64,000 bases of DNA from Brachionus plicatilis (lineage: Eukaryota > Rotifera > Eurotatoria > Ploima > Brachionidae). The notes beneath the pieces are model-generated. The model was not told where the DNA came from. It worked only from the letters and a program-made list of their open reading frames with translations, and searched no databases. The first letter of the stretch is position 1, and every line of letters begins with the position of its first letter. A program made the position numbers and the translations under genes. Location of the stretch: positions 86,758 to 150,757 of the forward strand of contig QEOQ01000515.1 in assembly GCA_010279815.1 (NCBI GenBank), read 5' to 3'. Below, one piece after another: positions 20,941-33,680 of this stretch.

Positions 20941-23317
20941 TTTGTTACTAATTCAGCAAAACGAGAGTATTCAATTAAAATTAATTTTCATCTAAATAGA
21001 AAAAAAAAAAAAAAAACATTTGTGATTAATAGTCTTATCTTGAGGTAAATAGAGAATGATGCTGAGGACCCGGCGATTACAATTTGCATTTCTCGCTCTC
21101 TCTCTCTCTTTCTCTGTGTGTATATGTCTTTTCTTAATCCAAATCAACTAAAAACAAAAACAAATTTTAAATCAAAAATCAATTTTGAAAAACAAACAAT
21201 TTAAATATTTAGCCAAATTGAATATGAACAAAAAAAATGATAATTTTTTTTCATTTGATTTTTAATATCACCTAAATTAGCGCATGAGTGCTCAAGTATT
21301 GTGTGTGAGTGTGTGTGTGTGTGGATGAATGGATGAATGAAATGGATGGATGCATGGGGGATGTATTGAGGAGAGTGGCGGAATATTTCCGATTTGAGTT
21401 TTTGGCGTTTGTTTTAAATAGCCAAAATAGATGGCTAGAGATAGTGAATTAAAAATTGCTAATCGATAGATTTAGAGATAGGATACACCGAAATATAGAG
21501 GCCACAAACACTTGAAAATTTTCGATTATCTTTGAATATTTATTTTTGTAAATTAACTTTGAAAATAAAAGCTCTCTTTCTCTCTCTCTCTCTCTCTTTC
21601 TTTCTCTCTTTCTTTCTCCCCTTTTGTGTGTTCTATTTGTGGTGTTTTTATCTTTTATTTATTTATTTATATTTAGATAAAAATGACTGTTTGAAGAGGT
21701 GAACAGAACAGATCGACGGGGGAGTCTACGGACCGAGCAAGCGATCAAGCGATTGCGTTGCATAAGCGCGACTTAATCTAATAGCCCCACTTAATCCAAT
21801 TAGATTGACCTAGTAATAATGAAAAAATAAAGGGAAATGAAAAAAATTTAAATCTAAACGGATTAACCTTTAGTAGGTTGTAAATCAGAGGGATTGCGCT
21901 GGACCGTTTGGCAATGTTCAGGCACGCTCTCTTGCCAATGGCTTAAGTTAAACAATTGATGCCTAGTCTCATTTGTTCTAAATATTTCAAACTTTCCTCT
22001 AACTAATTAAATCCGTGTCTACTTACGTAACTGCAGCCTAATTGCCATTACTTTTGATTTACAGCAACAGTTTCTTTTTTGCTTCTTTTTTTCGTTTCTT
22101 TTTTTGGTTTCTCACCAAAGCAAACATTAAAAATCTCTCTTCAAATAGCTTTTATCTTTGAATTTAAACTCTCATTAGGCGAATAAAATTAAATTTATAT
22201 CTCATAAATATTTTATTAATAGAAGGAAAAGAAAAAATCTCATTGTCAGCCAATGCACTCGCTCAAGCTCTAAGCGCTTGTATCTTCAAAACAGCTAGAA
22301 TAACATTGAGCAAAATTATAAAATAGTTAAATTGGTTAAAATTTTTAATATTTGAAAATTTTTTAATTAATAAAAAAAAAAGTGATTTTCAAACAAACTA
22401 CTACATTTTTGCAAATTAACTCCTTCATTTCACGTCTCATGTCTAATTTTTTATTCATTGATGTTCATTGAAAAAATTGTTATTTAAAACTTAAAAACTC
22501 TAAATCTGAAGTACTGAGTCATTTTGTTCACTTGGTCGTCAAACTGGTGAATGAATTTAGAGAGGGTCTTCAAACAAACTCCATTGTATTATTACTTCCT
22601 TCCTATTTTTACTTTCATTCCTGAATTGTCTAATACTCAGACATGTTTCAACTGTCATTACTTTTTTCAATTTGTGTTCTTTAATTTTCTCTTATTTTAT
22701 TTTTTGCTCATTTTTTGATTTTTTATTTAATTTTTTATCTGAGTAGCTTTAGCTTGGCACAAATAAACAAATAAATAAATAATAAAAAATCTATTTATAT
22801 TTTAATATTTATTTTAAAATTCTTCTTATTCAACTTAAACAATCCTCTAAATCTTGGTTATGCTATTTTTTATTATTAATTTAGCTAATCTAACTAATTA
22901 AATTTCAATCAAAATTTTAATGTTTTGTTTTTCCTTAAGAAAAACAACTCACTACATTCAAATTTACACACAACAACAAAAAACAGGGCTAAAAAAATTT
23001 TTTTTTTTCGATAATAAAAATTGATTCACTTATTTGTCTTAGGCTTTAGACTCAGAGCAGTTTTTGATGATCTTCACATGTTGTATGTTTGCGGCAAAAT
23101 GAAGATAATGGTCAAGATCAAAATTTATTGTTAAAAGAGAAAAAATTTATATTATTCTATAATTTAAAGCAGAAGCAATTTGTTTGATTTTGTAAGCTTT
23201 CAATGCTTAAATTGATTTTTGTGTCTACCATGCCGAAATAATGCATAACACTGGGTTATGGTTGGACATTTTAGTTTGCTTTTTAACACTAAATGTGTCT
23301 CTTGATTAAATTTTATA
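20941..23317. other. Region upstream of latrophilin start codon; no protein gene seen
   Basis: It contains CT-rich microsatellites (about 21093-21116 and 21571-21625), a GT run (21301-21323) with ATGG repeats after it, and a locally complex, less AT-rich stretch at about 21700-21800. Because the bases just before the latrophilin ATG look like a splice acceptor (GAATTAG), a non-coding first exon and promoter probably lie in or beyond this region; the 21700-21800 stretch is one candidate. GAGA/CT repeats are common near animal promoters, but nothing here is decisive. Confidence 0.4.
21571..21625. repeat. CT/CTTT microsatellite
   Basis: Run of CT dinucleotides mixed with CTTT, strongly pyrimidine-biased on the plus strand, ending in TTTCTCCCC. 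Confidence 0.85.
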
Positions 23318-23408
23318 ATCAAAAATAGTATTGTGAATTTTGGTACAAAGAACAGAAGCAAATTATTAAAATTACCAAAGCTTAAGTTCTGAAGGACCTT
23401 ATCATGTT

Positions 23409-23983
23409 GGCAAAATGTAATTTATTGTACATTTTTATATTTTTACATTTTTACATTTTTGAGAGAAAGAAAAAAAATCTCAAAATCAAAAAATCTAAAA
23501 AAATTTTCATTCAAGAAAAGTAATAATAAATTCGCAATTAATTAAAAGGGATTTTCAAAAAATTATCCTTGGTTTTTACATTTAAATTTATCTTAAACTC
23601 CTTTTTAAGTAATTGCCAATTTATTATTACTTTTCTTGAATGAAAATTTTTTTCGATTTTTTGATTTTGAGATTTTTTTTTCTTCTCTCAAAAATGTAAA
23701 AATGTAAAAATATAAAAATGTACGATAAATTGGCAAAGTAAAATTTTTGATCAAATTTCATTTTTCAAATTTGATCAGAATATTTCTAAATGCGTAATTA
23801 AATTTCATCGCAAATTTTCATTTTTTTATAACATTTCAAAGCTTTATTTTGAAATTTTTGAAAAAGGATTGTAATTTAAAAAAATGCACTGAAATTTTAT
23901 TTGCGCATTTAAAATGTTTTGATCAAATTTGAAAAATGAAATTTGATCAAAAATTTTACTTTGCCGATAAATTACATTTTGCC
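23409..23983. mobile_element. Palindromic MITE, family B copy 2, nested in family A and itself invaded
   Basis: GGCAAAATGTAATTTATTGT ends in inverse orientation, near-identical to family B copy 1 (9548-9882) outside the inner insertion. An 8-bp duplication flanks it (ATCATGTT at 23401-23408, AACATGTT at 23984-23991; 7 of 8). MITE C occupies 23732-23965. Confidence 0.88.
23732..23965. mobile_element. Palindromic MITE, family C, innermost of three nested elements
   Basis: Ends GGCAAAGTAAAATTTTTGAT are inverted, with long arms containing ATCAAATTTCATTTTTCAAA. It is flanked by a perfect 8-bp direct repeat GATAAATT (23724-23731 and 23966-23973), which is sequence of MITE B's terminal repeat. Length 234 bp. 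The GGCAAA start is shared with family B, suggesting the same transposase superfamily. Confidence 0.88.
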
Positions 23984-24240
23984 AACATGTTCTATAAATT
24001 GTAGCAACTGATACATCCTTTGTACCAGCAATATACTGATTCTGCAAAACTCTGCAATAAATCTGCAAAATTCAGAAAATTGTACATTTGGGATATTACA
24101 TTGTATTAAAAATCCAAATCAACTTTAAGTGGTGGTACAAAGGATGTATCAGTTGCTACAATTTACAGAACTTAAGCTTTTGCATTTTTAATATTTTGTT
24201 TTGTGTTTTCAGTACCAAAATTGACAACGCTATCAAAAAT

Positions 24241-27200
24241 CATTTGTAAAAAAAAATTTTAATAATTTTAAATTTTGACCATGATTATTATTATTATTTA
24301 AATTTTTATTATTCACTGCTTTCTGGTCATGATGTATGCTTAATTAAAAATTTAAATAATTAAATGAATTTTAAACTTAACTTGAACACTACCCCAATCT
24401 CCCTTGAATAAAGTAAACACCAAAATTTGCTAAGCCAAATTGTCTATTAGAAAAAATGACTTACAAAGAAGTATTGACAATTTAGCATATTAAAAAAATT
24501 GAAAATAATCACCAAGTTTCTTTAAATGTCACTTTTTGAGTGCTTTTTTTTTTCTCACTCGACTAATAAAAAAATCCAACATATTATCTAAACTTCTAAA
24601 TACAAGAGTATAAATTGATCACAACTTGTACTTTTTTTTAACTTTCATGATATTTTATAATATGTATTTATTATTTATTTGTTTGTTTATCTGTACCGAG
24701 CTAAAGCTCTTTTAGATTAAAAATTAAGAAACGAAAATTAAACTAGAATAAAGAAGAAAAATTAGATAAGATAAATTTAAATAATATAAATAGTTATCAA
24801 GTTATCATGTGAAAACCAAAAGAAATTCGTAAATAAAACTAAATTTAGTCACGTAAACTGCATTTTGTTTTTTTTTTTTTTGTTTTAAATTTATTAGACT
24901 AAAAAGAGGGGCAATACCAACATTCTCTAAGAAGTCTGAGTGTTGTCTCTTACTTTTAATAAAATCAAAATGTTGAGCTGGACAAAATTTTCAAGTTTTT
25001 TTTGTTGTCTGAAAATTAATTAAAAAGAAAGAGGAAACAAAAAATTAGAAAAAAAAATTTAATCGTTTAAAACAATTTGTCTAATCGAATCTCTTTAGGA
25101 TTAGGTAATCAAAAGAGTTTGTTCGTGACACATGAAATTGTAAAAAAAAAAAGAGTAATCAATGACAAGTAATATGTGTGCCAGATGGTCAAACAAGGAA
25201 ATAAATTGCAACAACTAGCTGGTCTTTTTTTGTTGTTCTCTTGTAACCTATAACAATTAAAAATGCACATTTTTTATTAATCTAATAAAACGACACAACA
25301 AAAAAACATGAAAAAAAAAAAAAAACAAAGAAAAATTTCTTTTAATTTTAGTCTTGATTTTTGTAGGCCCAATGTTGAAACAAAAGATTTATTTAGTTGA
25401 TTATATTTTTGCAAGCGACATTGAGGAGCTAACTGAAGCTTAATTAGATCTAAAAGGTCTTGTAATCGATAAATCAATATCGGATCAAAATCTAGTTTAA
25501 TTGCTCGAGCGTTAACTTGAAATTAATATTAATCTCTTTTCTTTTCTCTTTTTTTTTTCTCTCTATTTTTTCGCCTTTTTTTTTGTTGTTTTATTTTTTA
25601 TTTTGTTTTTATTTAGTTTGCTGTAAACTCAATACCGATCTAAATTACAAACACATTGTGCTCAAAATCGAATGATTAATGCTCATTTAATGACCTCGAG
25701 TTCTTCCGCTAGATTTTTTTTCTCTTGTTTGGAAATTCTCTCAGCCGGCCCCGGCCACCAGCCCAACACAAGTTTATACTAATTAAATTTTTCTTTTAAA
25801 TTATTTGCTCAGAAATCAATGAAAAGATCTAGAAGACTAGTTGGCCTAAATACTGAGGCTTGTGTGGCGGCACAAAAGACCATGGTTACACAAAGCCACA
25901 ATTGCTAATTAAAGAAGCAATTAGGTGCGCCGTGTTTCGTCCGTCATCCAACCAAGCCAAATCACTACTACTACTACGCTTTTGGATTCAACAATTTAAA
26001 TAAAAGATACACACACACACACACAGATTAATTAAAGTTTATATGAGCTCCCGAAGCCTCAAAGTTAATTAATGAGAATTCTTCAACATTTGAAAGCACA
26101 TTAAATTGCATAATTGAATTTGTTTGACCCAAATAGCTCACAAATTAGACTTTTCGGCTTACGAAATCTATCAAGTGTTTGCTAGCTATTTTCATAAATT
26201 AGTCACATAGCCATGCTTTAGAAAATCTCGCCTATACGCCAAATTTAACTTGCCAAAAATCCGTCCATTCAATTCGATTAGTCATACATTCAATCTAATC
26301 TCATTTTCTCTCTCTCTCTCTTTCTTTCTAATCATATTACAAAATTTCAATCTAAATTTATTTTTTTTCTTGCTTATCTCAAAAACAATAAACTTTTAAA
26401 AATTTATTTTTTCTTTACTCAGTTTTTGTTTTATTACTATAATTCCCAATACTAATTAAAAAAATATAAATCTACTTACAAACTATCTTACAGACATTCT
26501 AAAATAGCATTCACAATAAACTTGGTTTAAAATGTACCGGCTCGTACTGTTAAACCTGTGTGTTGATACCACTCTTTTGAGCTTCTCTCTACTCCTTAGT
26601 TATTATTAATATTAAAAATATAGTTAGGGAAATACCCAGGTAGGTTGGAATGGAACCTAGTCCTTCCTTTCAGCCTAATGATCAAAATACGATAATATAA
26701 AATAAGTTAATAATATTGAAAGATATAATTTGGAGAAGAGTAAATAATTAAGAAAAAAAAATGTTTTGAAACGTTTGAATAATTAAAGGACTATTAAAAT
26801 ATTAATATATATTATCTATTCAATTTATTTTTATCATTTATCAAAACTTAATCATTTATTTAAATTTTCTTTTGTTTCTGGACTTTGACAGAAACGGCTC
26901 ACACTGGAGCCAACAATAATAAGTAAATTAAATTTAAATAAAAAATATTTTAACTTCGGATTCTAAATAAAATATTTATAAAAATATTTAGTATTAATGT
27001 TTTGTAATTCCCAATAATCCCGAGAAGCTGAGACTTTAACAGTGTCCATAGAATATTAACTTTTTTGAAATATGCCCAAACTAAAAGTTAAATTATTTTA
27101 AATTCTTCTAATTAAATACTACTTGAATTAATTTAGCATCTTTTTTTTTTAAATTTTGACTAATACAAAAACAAAACTAATTGTTATTGTGCTTGCTAAG

Positions 27201-30200
27201 ACTTAAGGTTAACAAATTGGGCTTTGAGCAAAAAGTAAAAAAAAAAAACTAATAAAAATAATTATAAGTCTAATTGTAAATTAAATAATTTTTCATATTT
27301 TTTTCTTTTTTTTTTGTTGTAATATGTATATTTGAACAAAATCTCCTCAAATAAAAACACTAAAATTAAAAAATTTATTGCTTTTCAAAATATTATCCAA
27401 AGCCTCGATTTGTTATTATTTTTCAAAATTGTGCTAATATTGTCGACTCAGCGCCACTTTTATGTGACTGAGACACTCTTTAGCGGAACAAACGCATCAG
27501 CGAAAATGTTTAATCTTACTGATGCTGACAGCTTATCTAATAAATCATGTGGGACTCGAAGGAATTGATACTTTTGACTGTTGCAGCACACTTGACAACA
27601 CTTATTAATTTTGACTTAATTTAGCGCACAATGTTCCAACAACAACAACAACCAAAACGACAAAAAAAAATGTGCCTTTCGAATTTTTTGTTGTTGTTAT
27701 TGTTGGGACTCGAAGAAAGTTGACTTATGTGGCCAAATAAACTCAAAATTCCTTAAGTCAATAGAAATAAAATTTGATAAAGTCAATCAAATAAAATGAA
27801 TGTAAATTGAGACGAATTAAAATCAAATGTTTAGAAAATTAAATACATGCAAATAGATTTCAACCTTATTGATTGATATCGTCAAGTCCATCTAACAAGT
27901 TTTTTTCTCAATTATTGAGAACAATTTCAAGAAATGAATTTGTGTGCTATGTGTTTGTTTGCGCGTCCAGTTTAATTAAAAATAGAAAGAGAGAGAGGAG
28001 AGAAAATAAAAATGTCATTTTTCAGCAATTAGATATTGAAATGAAACACGCTGGTCGTCATAATTAAACAAAGAACCCTCGTGTCTGTGTGTGTGGCCTC
28101 ACAAACACTCTTCACATAGGTATCTATATCTGACTAGTCGTGCTGTTTTTTCACTGAGGTAAATTGAAACTAATTAGCCGAGTCTTAGGCTTGAAGATTG
28201 CGATCGATCGATGGATTGATCGGTGTTGAAACGATGTGCTAGAAATGTGTTTTGACATTTAGTTTATTTGGGTTAATAAATCATTTTTTTCTTAGAGAAT
28301 AAGAGCAGCATTTTTTGTTTCTAGACCTAATTGCTGATTTTCCGACTTTAATCAAAGGTAATTGCACCACCAGCCTCAACATTAATCATTTGACTCAAAT
28401 ATTAACTTGAACTTCACTCACAAAAAACAAATACTAATGACAAGTTAAATACCTATAATTAATCTTTGGTGAACTTTTGAATATTATCTTATCTTTACTT
28501 TAATGTGCGAGTACCCGAAAAGTTCAGACTTTCAAAAAAATTGATAAGAAATTGTTTTCTTCCATTGTCGATAGCAGAATGTGTTTTTTAAATTTTGACA
28601 AATAAAAATAAAAGAATAATCAATCTGTCAGGCGATCACCAGTCGTTCGTTTTCTCTTATCAACATCTTAATGCTCAAATCTGACATTTTTATAATTAAA
28701 ATGGTCTTGAGTCTTTTTAAATTTTTTAGAAAAAAAAATGTTCAATTAGGAAAAAAAAAACAACTTCTTTTGTTCTAAACTAAAGCCTTACTATCTGCAA
28801 AAAAAATAAATAAAATTTTTTAAAAAAATCCTGAATCCAAGTAAATTCCGAGCGGTTTAAACTCTCATGTCAAGAAATATTTTAAAAATTCAAATCTTTC
28901 AAAAATAAGCTTTTCCGCTAAATGACATATTCAACTAAGATAATTTTTTGTTCAATGAATAAAATATCTAATTTTTAAAACAGAATTTTCTTTGTACCTA
29001 GGAAGAATCCGGTGAAACAGAGGATTTTGATTAATTTTTTAAAAAAATATATATATGTGCTTATAATAATAAAGAGAGCTTGAATTTGACAAAACCTTTC
29101 GAAAAATGTAAAAATTGCTCTGTCCAAATTCTAACACCTTTTCCAGCACAATTAAATTTTATCATATAAATTTAATATAATCTAAGTAAAATAAAAATAA
29201 AAACCACAAGTTTGGTATTGGCCTCTTGAATGTTCTTTCTTCAATTTAATTAATAACCATTGTGACTTGGATAAATAAATATACCTAATACTTAATTATA
29301 TTAGAAAATGTCTAATTTTACAATTTTCCGATGTCTATTTAATTCAAAACTAGTTAAAATTAAAGTTTATTGATTTAGTAAGCCATGTCGCGTTTGTTTT
29401 CAACTATTTGACATTAAAAAAAATGGATTGTAAGAATTTAGGTTGTTTGGTGGATTCATTTGTATTGAGGAATGACTATTTATAAACTATGATCATAAAT
29501 ATTTAGCAGTTTTGCTACGGGGTTTATTAAATAATTTACGATTACTTAGAAAAAATTTGCTATAGATTTTTATTAAAATTTAAAGTAAGGCTTTTCAGCG
29601 GGTGCATGATAATCATCTTGAATCAAGTCTTTTTTAAGGTATTTTATAAATTTATTTTTTTTTGACTGGCAGCAAGAAAAGTCTAATAAAAAAAGATAAT
29701 TTGACTGGATAATTGTATGACTATGTCCAATTAGTCTAAAAAAAACTTGAATAAAAATAATTATTTTTTAAATTTTGTTTTAGTCGAGCTTCTTTAATTT
29801 AAAGTGAAAGAGAGTTGGACTCATTAAAAAATTCAGTCAAAAAAAAAAAACAATTAAAACTTGTCTTTAATAAATCTTGATTTTTTCAAAGTTGATAAAA
29901 ATTTGGTAGAATTTTTTTAAAGTAAATATTTTGGGTAAATTTTTAAACAATGGTTTTAATTTTTTATGTTGGCTAATGCAAATATGATACTTTTAAATGA
30001 AAAAAAAAATCTAACTTTTAAGCTTTTTTAAAAATTGTGAAAATATTGCTTTTGTTCACTTCAATTAAATTCTTATATAATTTAATAAATATTATTTTTT
30101 GAAGAGCTTTATTTTCAATAATCTGTCAATATAGTACATTATTATTAAGCAATTTTCAATTATTTTTTAATAATTTGAAAATAAATATTCGACCATCAAG

Positions 30201-31129
30201 TTATGTAACTTCAAAAAGTATTATCTAGTTGTTCTAAAAAAAATTAATTTCTTACGCTTTATTTAAATATGTTTTTTGTTTTTAATTTTATAAACATATT
30301 TAAAAAAATTAATAATTTACCTTCTAGTTCAAGTTTCTTTTTGAATGTTTATGACAAATCAATTTAAAAAAATAGCTACAGAGAAAAGAAGCTATAAACG
30401 CTTGAACTGACAAAGCAAGTGAGCGTGTTCAAATGAAGCAATTGGTGCTAATCATGCAGCTATCAAAACCTGATATAAAACTGTAAATTGTAGGTGCTTC
30501 AATCGATTTTGATGACGATAAGCTGCATAAATTTGCAGTGTCGTATTTAGTTATTTATTTAAAATATTTCCTTTCACTTGACTTTTATTGTTTTTAAAAA
30601 GATTGAATTTTTTGCTTTCACAAAGCCAATCTTGAATTTATTTCAAAGCATTTAAACGTATCTAAATCTTGTTGAAACTTAGATGCGTAGATCATCAAAT
30701 TAATTTTAAATAAAATTTAAAAGAATTGGCAAAATTTAACAATTATTAATATAATTTAAGTTGACTGGAGTACCTATGTCTAGACTAGATGAAATAAAAT
30801 CAAGTGTTACAAGAGATTAGTGGTACACAATTTCTTTTTGGAAAATCAATGCAATCGTTGTCTCTAAAAAGAAAAATCTTGTACAAATAGTCTTCTTTTT
30901 TGGCTCTAATAATACTAATACTAAAGCAAAATATAACTTTTTTTTTTTTAAACTTATATTATTTTGATTATTTTATATGATTTAGATAAAATTTTAATTA
31001 ATTAAATTTTATTCAAAAAAAAAAATTAGAATGAATTTGAAATAAATACTCTGATTAAATTTTTTTCCATCAAAGGATCATTAATTTCGATTTTCAATCA
31101 TGTTGATCTTGCTTCTCCTTTAACTATTT
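24241..31129. other. Long stretch without recognisable protein gene
   Basis: Mostly AT-rich, low-information sequence. A locally complex, less AT-rich island lies at about 25740-25980 (includes AGCCGGCCCCGGCCACCAGC and ATTAGGTGCGCCGTGTTTCG), and another distinct stretch at 26520-26700. A CA microsatellite is at 26008-26025. A short motif TGGGACTCGAAG occurs twice (about 27550 and 27705). No open frame shows convincing coding character. The islands could be regulatory DNA, non-coding exons of latrophilin or of a gene outside the window. Confidence 0.4.
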
Positions 31130-31550
31130 TGATTATTAACTTCCAAGTAATTTCTGTTTGTCCTCCCTTCGGTCGCGCTTGAGATGTTCATTGAAGGGCT
31201 CTGATTGTTATACGTGTTCCTTGTATTCTCAGTACATGTCCAAGCTACATCATTGACTCATTGGTTCGAAATTCGTGCTAATCTTGCTGTCTTTATGTGA
31301 TCCCATCGGTGCACTAATGATGCTTTTGCCATCGATAGTGATCCAGCTGTCCAACTTGATTGTTTTGCACATTACTTTCATTTGGGTCCCATTGGTTTAG
31401 TGTTATCTATTAGGTCTTTTGTTTTTCGATACATGTCTGTATGTTTATTGCTCATCAACACCAAATTATTCGCAAAGCCAAAGTCTTCATATCTTACTGA
31501 TAGTCCCCACTGTAAATCCCTCGGGCTGGTATTTGTTTGTTTTTTTTTGA
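31130..31550 (-). pseudogene. Decayed non-LTR retrotransposon with YADD-like and C-terminal fragments
   Basis: The minus strand reads FGFANNLVLMSNKHTDMYRK, then TKDLIDNTKPMG, aligned with the YADDI.LLS....D.......L......G polymerase block of endonuclease-type LINEs (the catalytic Asp pair has become Asn-Asn). After a loss of the middle part it reads LGHVLRIQGTRITIRALQ then RPKGGQTEITWKLI, matching the usual LGHVxR...IxRQALxW.PQGxRxRGRPxxTWRR end. Internal stops and a large deletion make it non-functional. Confidence 0.75.
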
Positions 31551-31609
31551 TTTTCCTCCAGGACTAAAATTCAATTTTAAAATTTTTTAAGACTTTTAAG
31601 TGAGCTGAA

Positions 31610-32892
31610 TTAACACTCAATACCCAATATTTTTTATTACGTTAAGGACCATAGGGTCCTAAAAACCCCTAAAATTAGATTTGCTTTTTAGATAAAATAA
31701 ACTAGATTATTTATTCAAATAACGTTAAAAAATGTTACAAATTGCAAAAATAAATGTCTTTTATCATTTTTGTTATACTTTCAAAAAAAATTATGTCTTG
31801 ATCTAAGTAAAAACCTAAAAGTATCTATAAAAAAAAATTTGATAAAAATTCAAGAAAAAACTTTTTTTATCAAAAAAATTAAACTTTTATTTAAATTCTC
31901 AGTCCTTGATCGTAACAATTTTTACTAATCGATTTGAAAACCTTCTCCCCTAGAGACAAGGACCACTTGTAAATTGTTTGCATTTGTCACAATTAAAGTT
32001 CGATTTGTTTCCATTACATAACCTAATTTGACACTTTTTTTTTGAAGATGAATCAATCTCAGTTCTTGCTAAGCATTTTCTAGAAGCAACTGGAGCAATT
32101 GGAGTTGTAGGCTGTACACTTTTATTCACCATTTCCAGTAATTCATTTGCCAATGATTTCAAATACATTTTACGCGAAATCTGACTTCTGTTACAAGTTT
32201 TATACAAGATCCAGCTGTTTATTCCGACTAAACTTATAATATTGTAATTTATCTTTTTTCTAAGACTTGTCTCTTCTCCATCTTTCAATCTTATCCATAT
32301 CATTCCATTTTTCGAAGTTTTGTCTATGTTAGTTTCTTCAATTTCTTCTTCGCCTTCATTTTCTTCATTATCAGAGTCTTCATCTGAATCATATTCAGCA
32401 TTAGGCTGATTTGTTGTTTCCATTTCATCTTCAAAATCATTATCAAAGTCATCATTATCCTCATAATCATTATCATCATCATCAGAGGCTACTGATTGGG
32501 TATCATCCGCATTTCTAAGAAGTTCAAGGGCTTGTGAAGCAGCTTTTCGTCGAGACATGGTTCATAAAATTGTAATTTATAAAAGGAATTATTTAATTTA
32601 AGTAGATTCTGAAATTTAAAGCATAATTTGCTTGGTCTTCAATTTATTTTACAAAAAAAAAGACAATATTTCTGTTGGGTCCAAAAAACCCCTCTTGGGC
32701 CTTAACGTATATACTTTTTTTTTTGCAGAAAAATAAAAAGATTTTAAAACAAAAATGAATTAGTTATAATATTAATTGGATTTTAGATTTGATGAAAAAT
32801 AAAAATTGTCAAAAATGAATAAATATATTGAGCAAAGAGCAAAATAAGCATCAAAAAGGGTCTTTAAGACCCCTTGGTCCTTTGTGTGTTAA
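31610..32892. mobile_element. piggyBac-type element, internally deleted
   Basis: Flanking TTAA tetranucleotides stand at 31610-31613 and 32889-32892, the target site of piggyBac transposons. The ends begin CAC and end GTG. Subterminal inverted blocks are related: GTTAAGGACCATAGGGTCCT near the left end, AAAGGACCAAGGGGTCTTAA (inverse) at the right end, and an inner GTTAAGGCCCAAGAGGGG (inverse) at about 32680-32708. It carries one open frame on the minus strand (31950-32558) lacking the catalytic core. Confidence 0.8.
31950..32558 (-). CDS. piggyBac-derived protein without catalytic domain (in-frame deletion)
   Basis: An intact 202-codon frame from ATG at 32558. The N-terminal third is very acidic (DDDDNDYEDNDDFDNDFEDE) and ends NGMIWIRLKDGEE, as in piggyBac transposases just before the DNA-binding and catalytic domain. 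The frame then jumps to KINYNIISLVGINSWILYKT, NRSQISRKMYLKSLANELL and a terminal cysteine cluster (C-x4-C, then C-x2-C and C), which are the C-terminal parts of the family. The roughly 400 residues carrying the catalytic aspartates are missing, yet the join is in frame. It cannot catalyse transposition. It may be inert, or could bind element ends or the full transposase; I cannot tell. Confidence 0.8.
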   Translation of the reverse strand: MSRRKAASQALELLRNADDTQSVASDDDDNDYEDNDDFDNDFEDEMETTNQPNAEYDSDEDSDNEENEGEEEIEETNIDKTSKNGMIWIRLKDGEETSLRKKINYNIISLVGINSWILYKTCNRSQISRKMYLKSLANELLEMVNKSVQPTTPIAPVASRKCLARTEIDSSSKKKCQIRLCNGNKSNFNCDKCKQFTSGPCL

Positions 32893-33680
32893 AAAATCAG
32901 ATTTAAATTTTTATATTGATATTTTTTGACAAATTTAGTTGAATTAAAGTTTTTAAAATTTTATTGAGATTTTTTGCGAATTTTGCTAATTTAGGGAAAA
33001 ATAGTGTTAGGATGCGGTTAGAATTATTGTTTTTTTGATTTTTGTTATTTTTTTCTTTCAATAAACATCACAATAGCGATAATAGAAAAAAAATTAAATT
33101 AAAAATACAAGAGTCAAATGAATACATTTATTTTTTTATTTTATTAATTAACAAAGAATAAAAAATATTTCAATTTAACTTTGTTAAAAAAAAATTAATT
33201 AGTTTAACTTACATGGTAAGAATTGACGCCAAATGAATAGATAAACAACACTTATCTATTAAACATGCCAATTAAATAAAATAAAATTAAAAGTGAAAAT
33301 TTATTTTAAAAAATTAAATTTTATTGTAAAATTTTGACAAGAAAAAAAAGAAAAAAAAAGAAAAAGAAATAAAAATTTTCCAAAATGTATTCTATTTCTC
33401 TCAAATGTTTGTGAATCGTTATCCATCGTATGATTTGTACGAAAAAAAAGAGAAAAAAAAAAAAAGAAAAAAGAAATAAAATCAAGCTTCAAAGTCAAAA
33501 TAATTATTTTCTCGACTTTTTATTTTAAATTAAAAAAGATCGAAAAAAAAAAGTATAAAAATTTAAAAAGAAAAAAAAAAAATCACATTTAAAACACGAT
33601 CAATAAAATCCTCTCACTTATAATTACAATTTAATTTAAATATTGTTTATATAGTTGGTGGCATCAAATTCTTTACACGT
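32893..33680. other. AT-rich spacer between piggyBac element and CLASP stop
   Basis: Long A/T runs and AAAAG-type low complexity on the plus strand at 33340-33580. No gene is supported. The CLASP 3' UTR and cleavage site must lie here, reading leftwards, but I see no unambiguous AATAAA close to the stop. Confidence 0.5.

Larger units (their letters stand above)
23327..24231. mobile_element. Palindromic MITE, family A copy 2, split by nested MITEs
   Basis: The outer parts match family A copy 1 (4598-4951), including the blocks around GCAACTGATACATCCTTTGT and CAAATCAACTTTAAGTGGTG. The ends are AGTATTGTGAATTTTGGTAC and the inverse of GCGTTGTCAATTTTGGTAC. A perfect 9-bp direct repeat ATCAAAAAT flanks it (23318-23326 and 24232-24240). 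MITE B copy 2 is inserted at 23409-23983. Without the insertion the element would be about 320-330 bp. Confidence 0.88.

Noticed and set aside
27332..27568. Plus-strand 78-codon frame with a hydrophobic middle
   Set aside because: No splice or promoter context, ordinary AT-rich codons and no recognisable motif.
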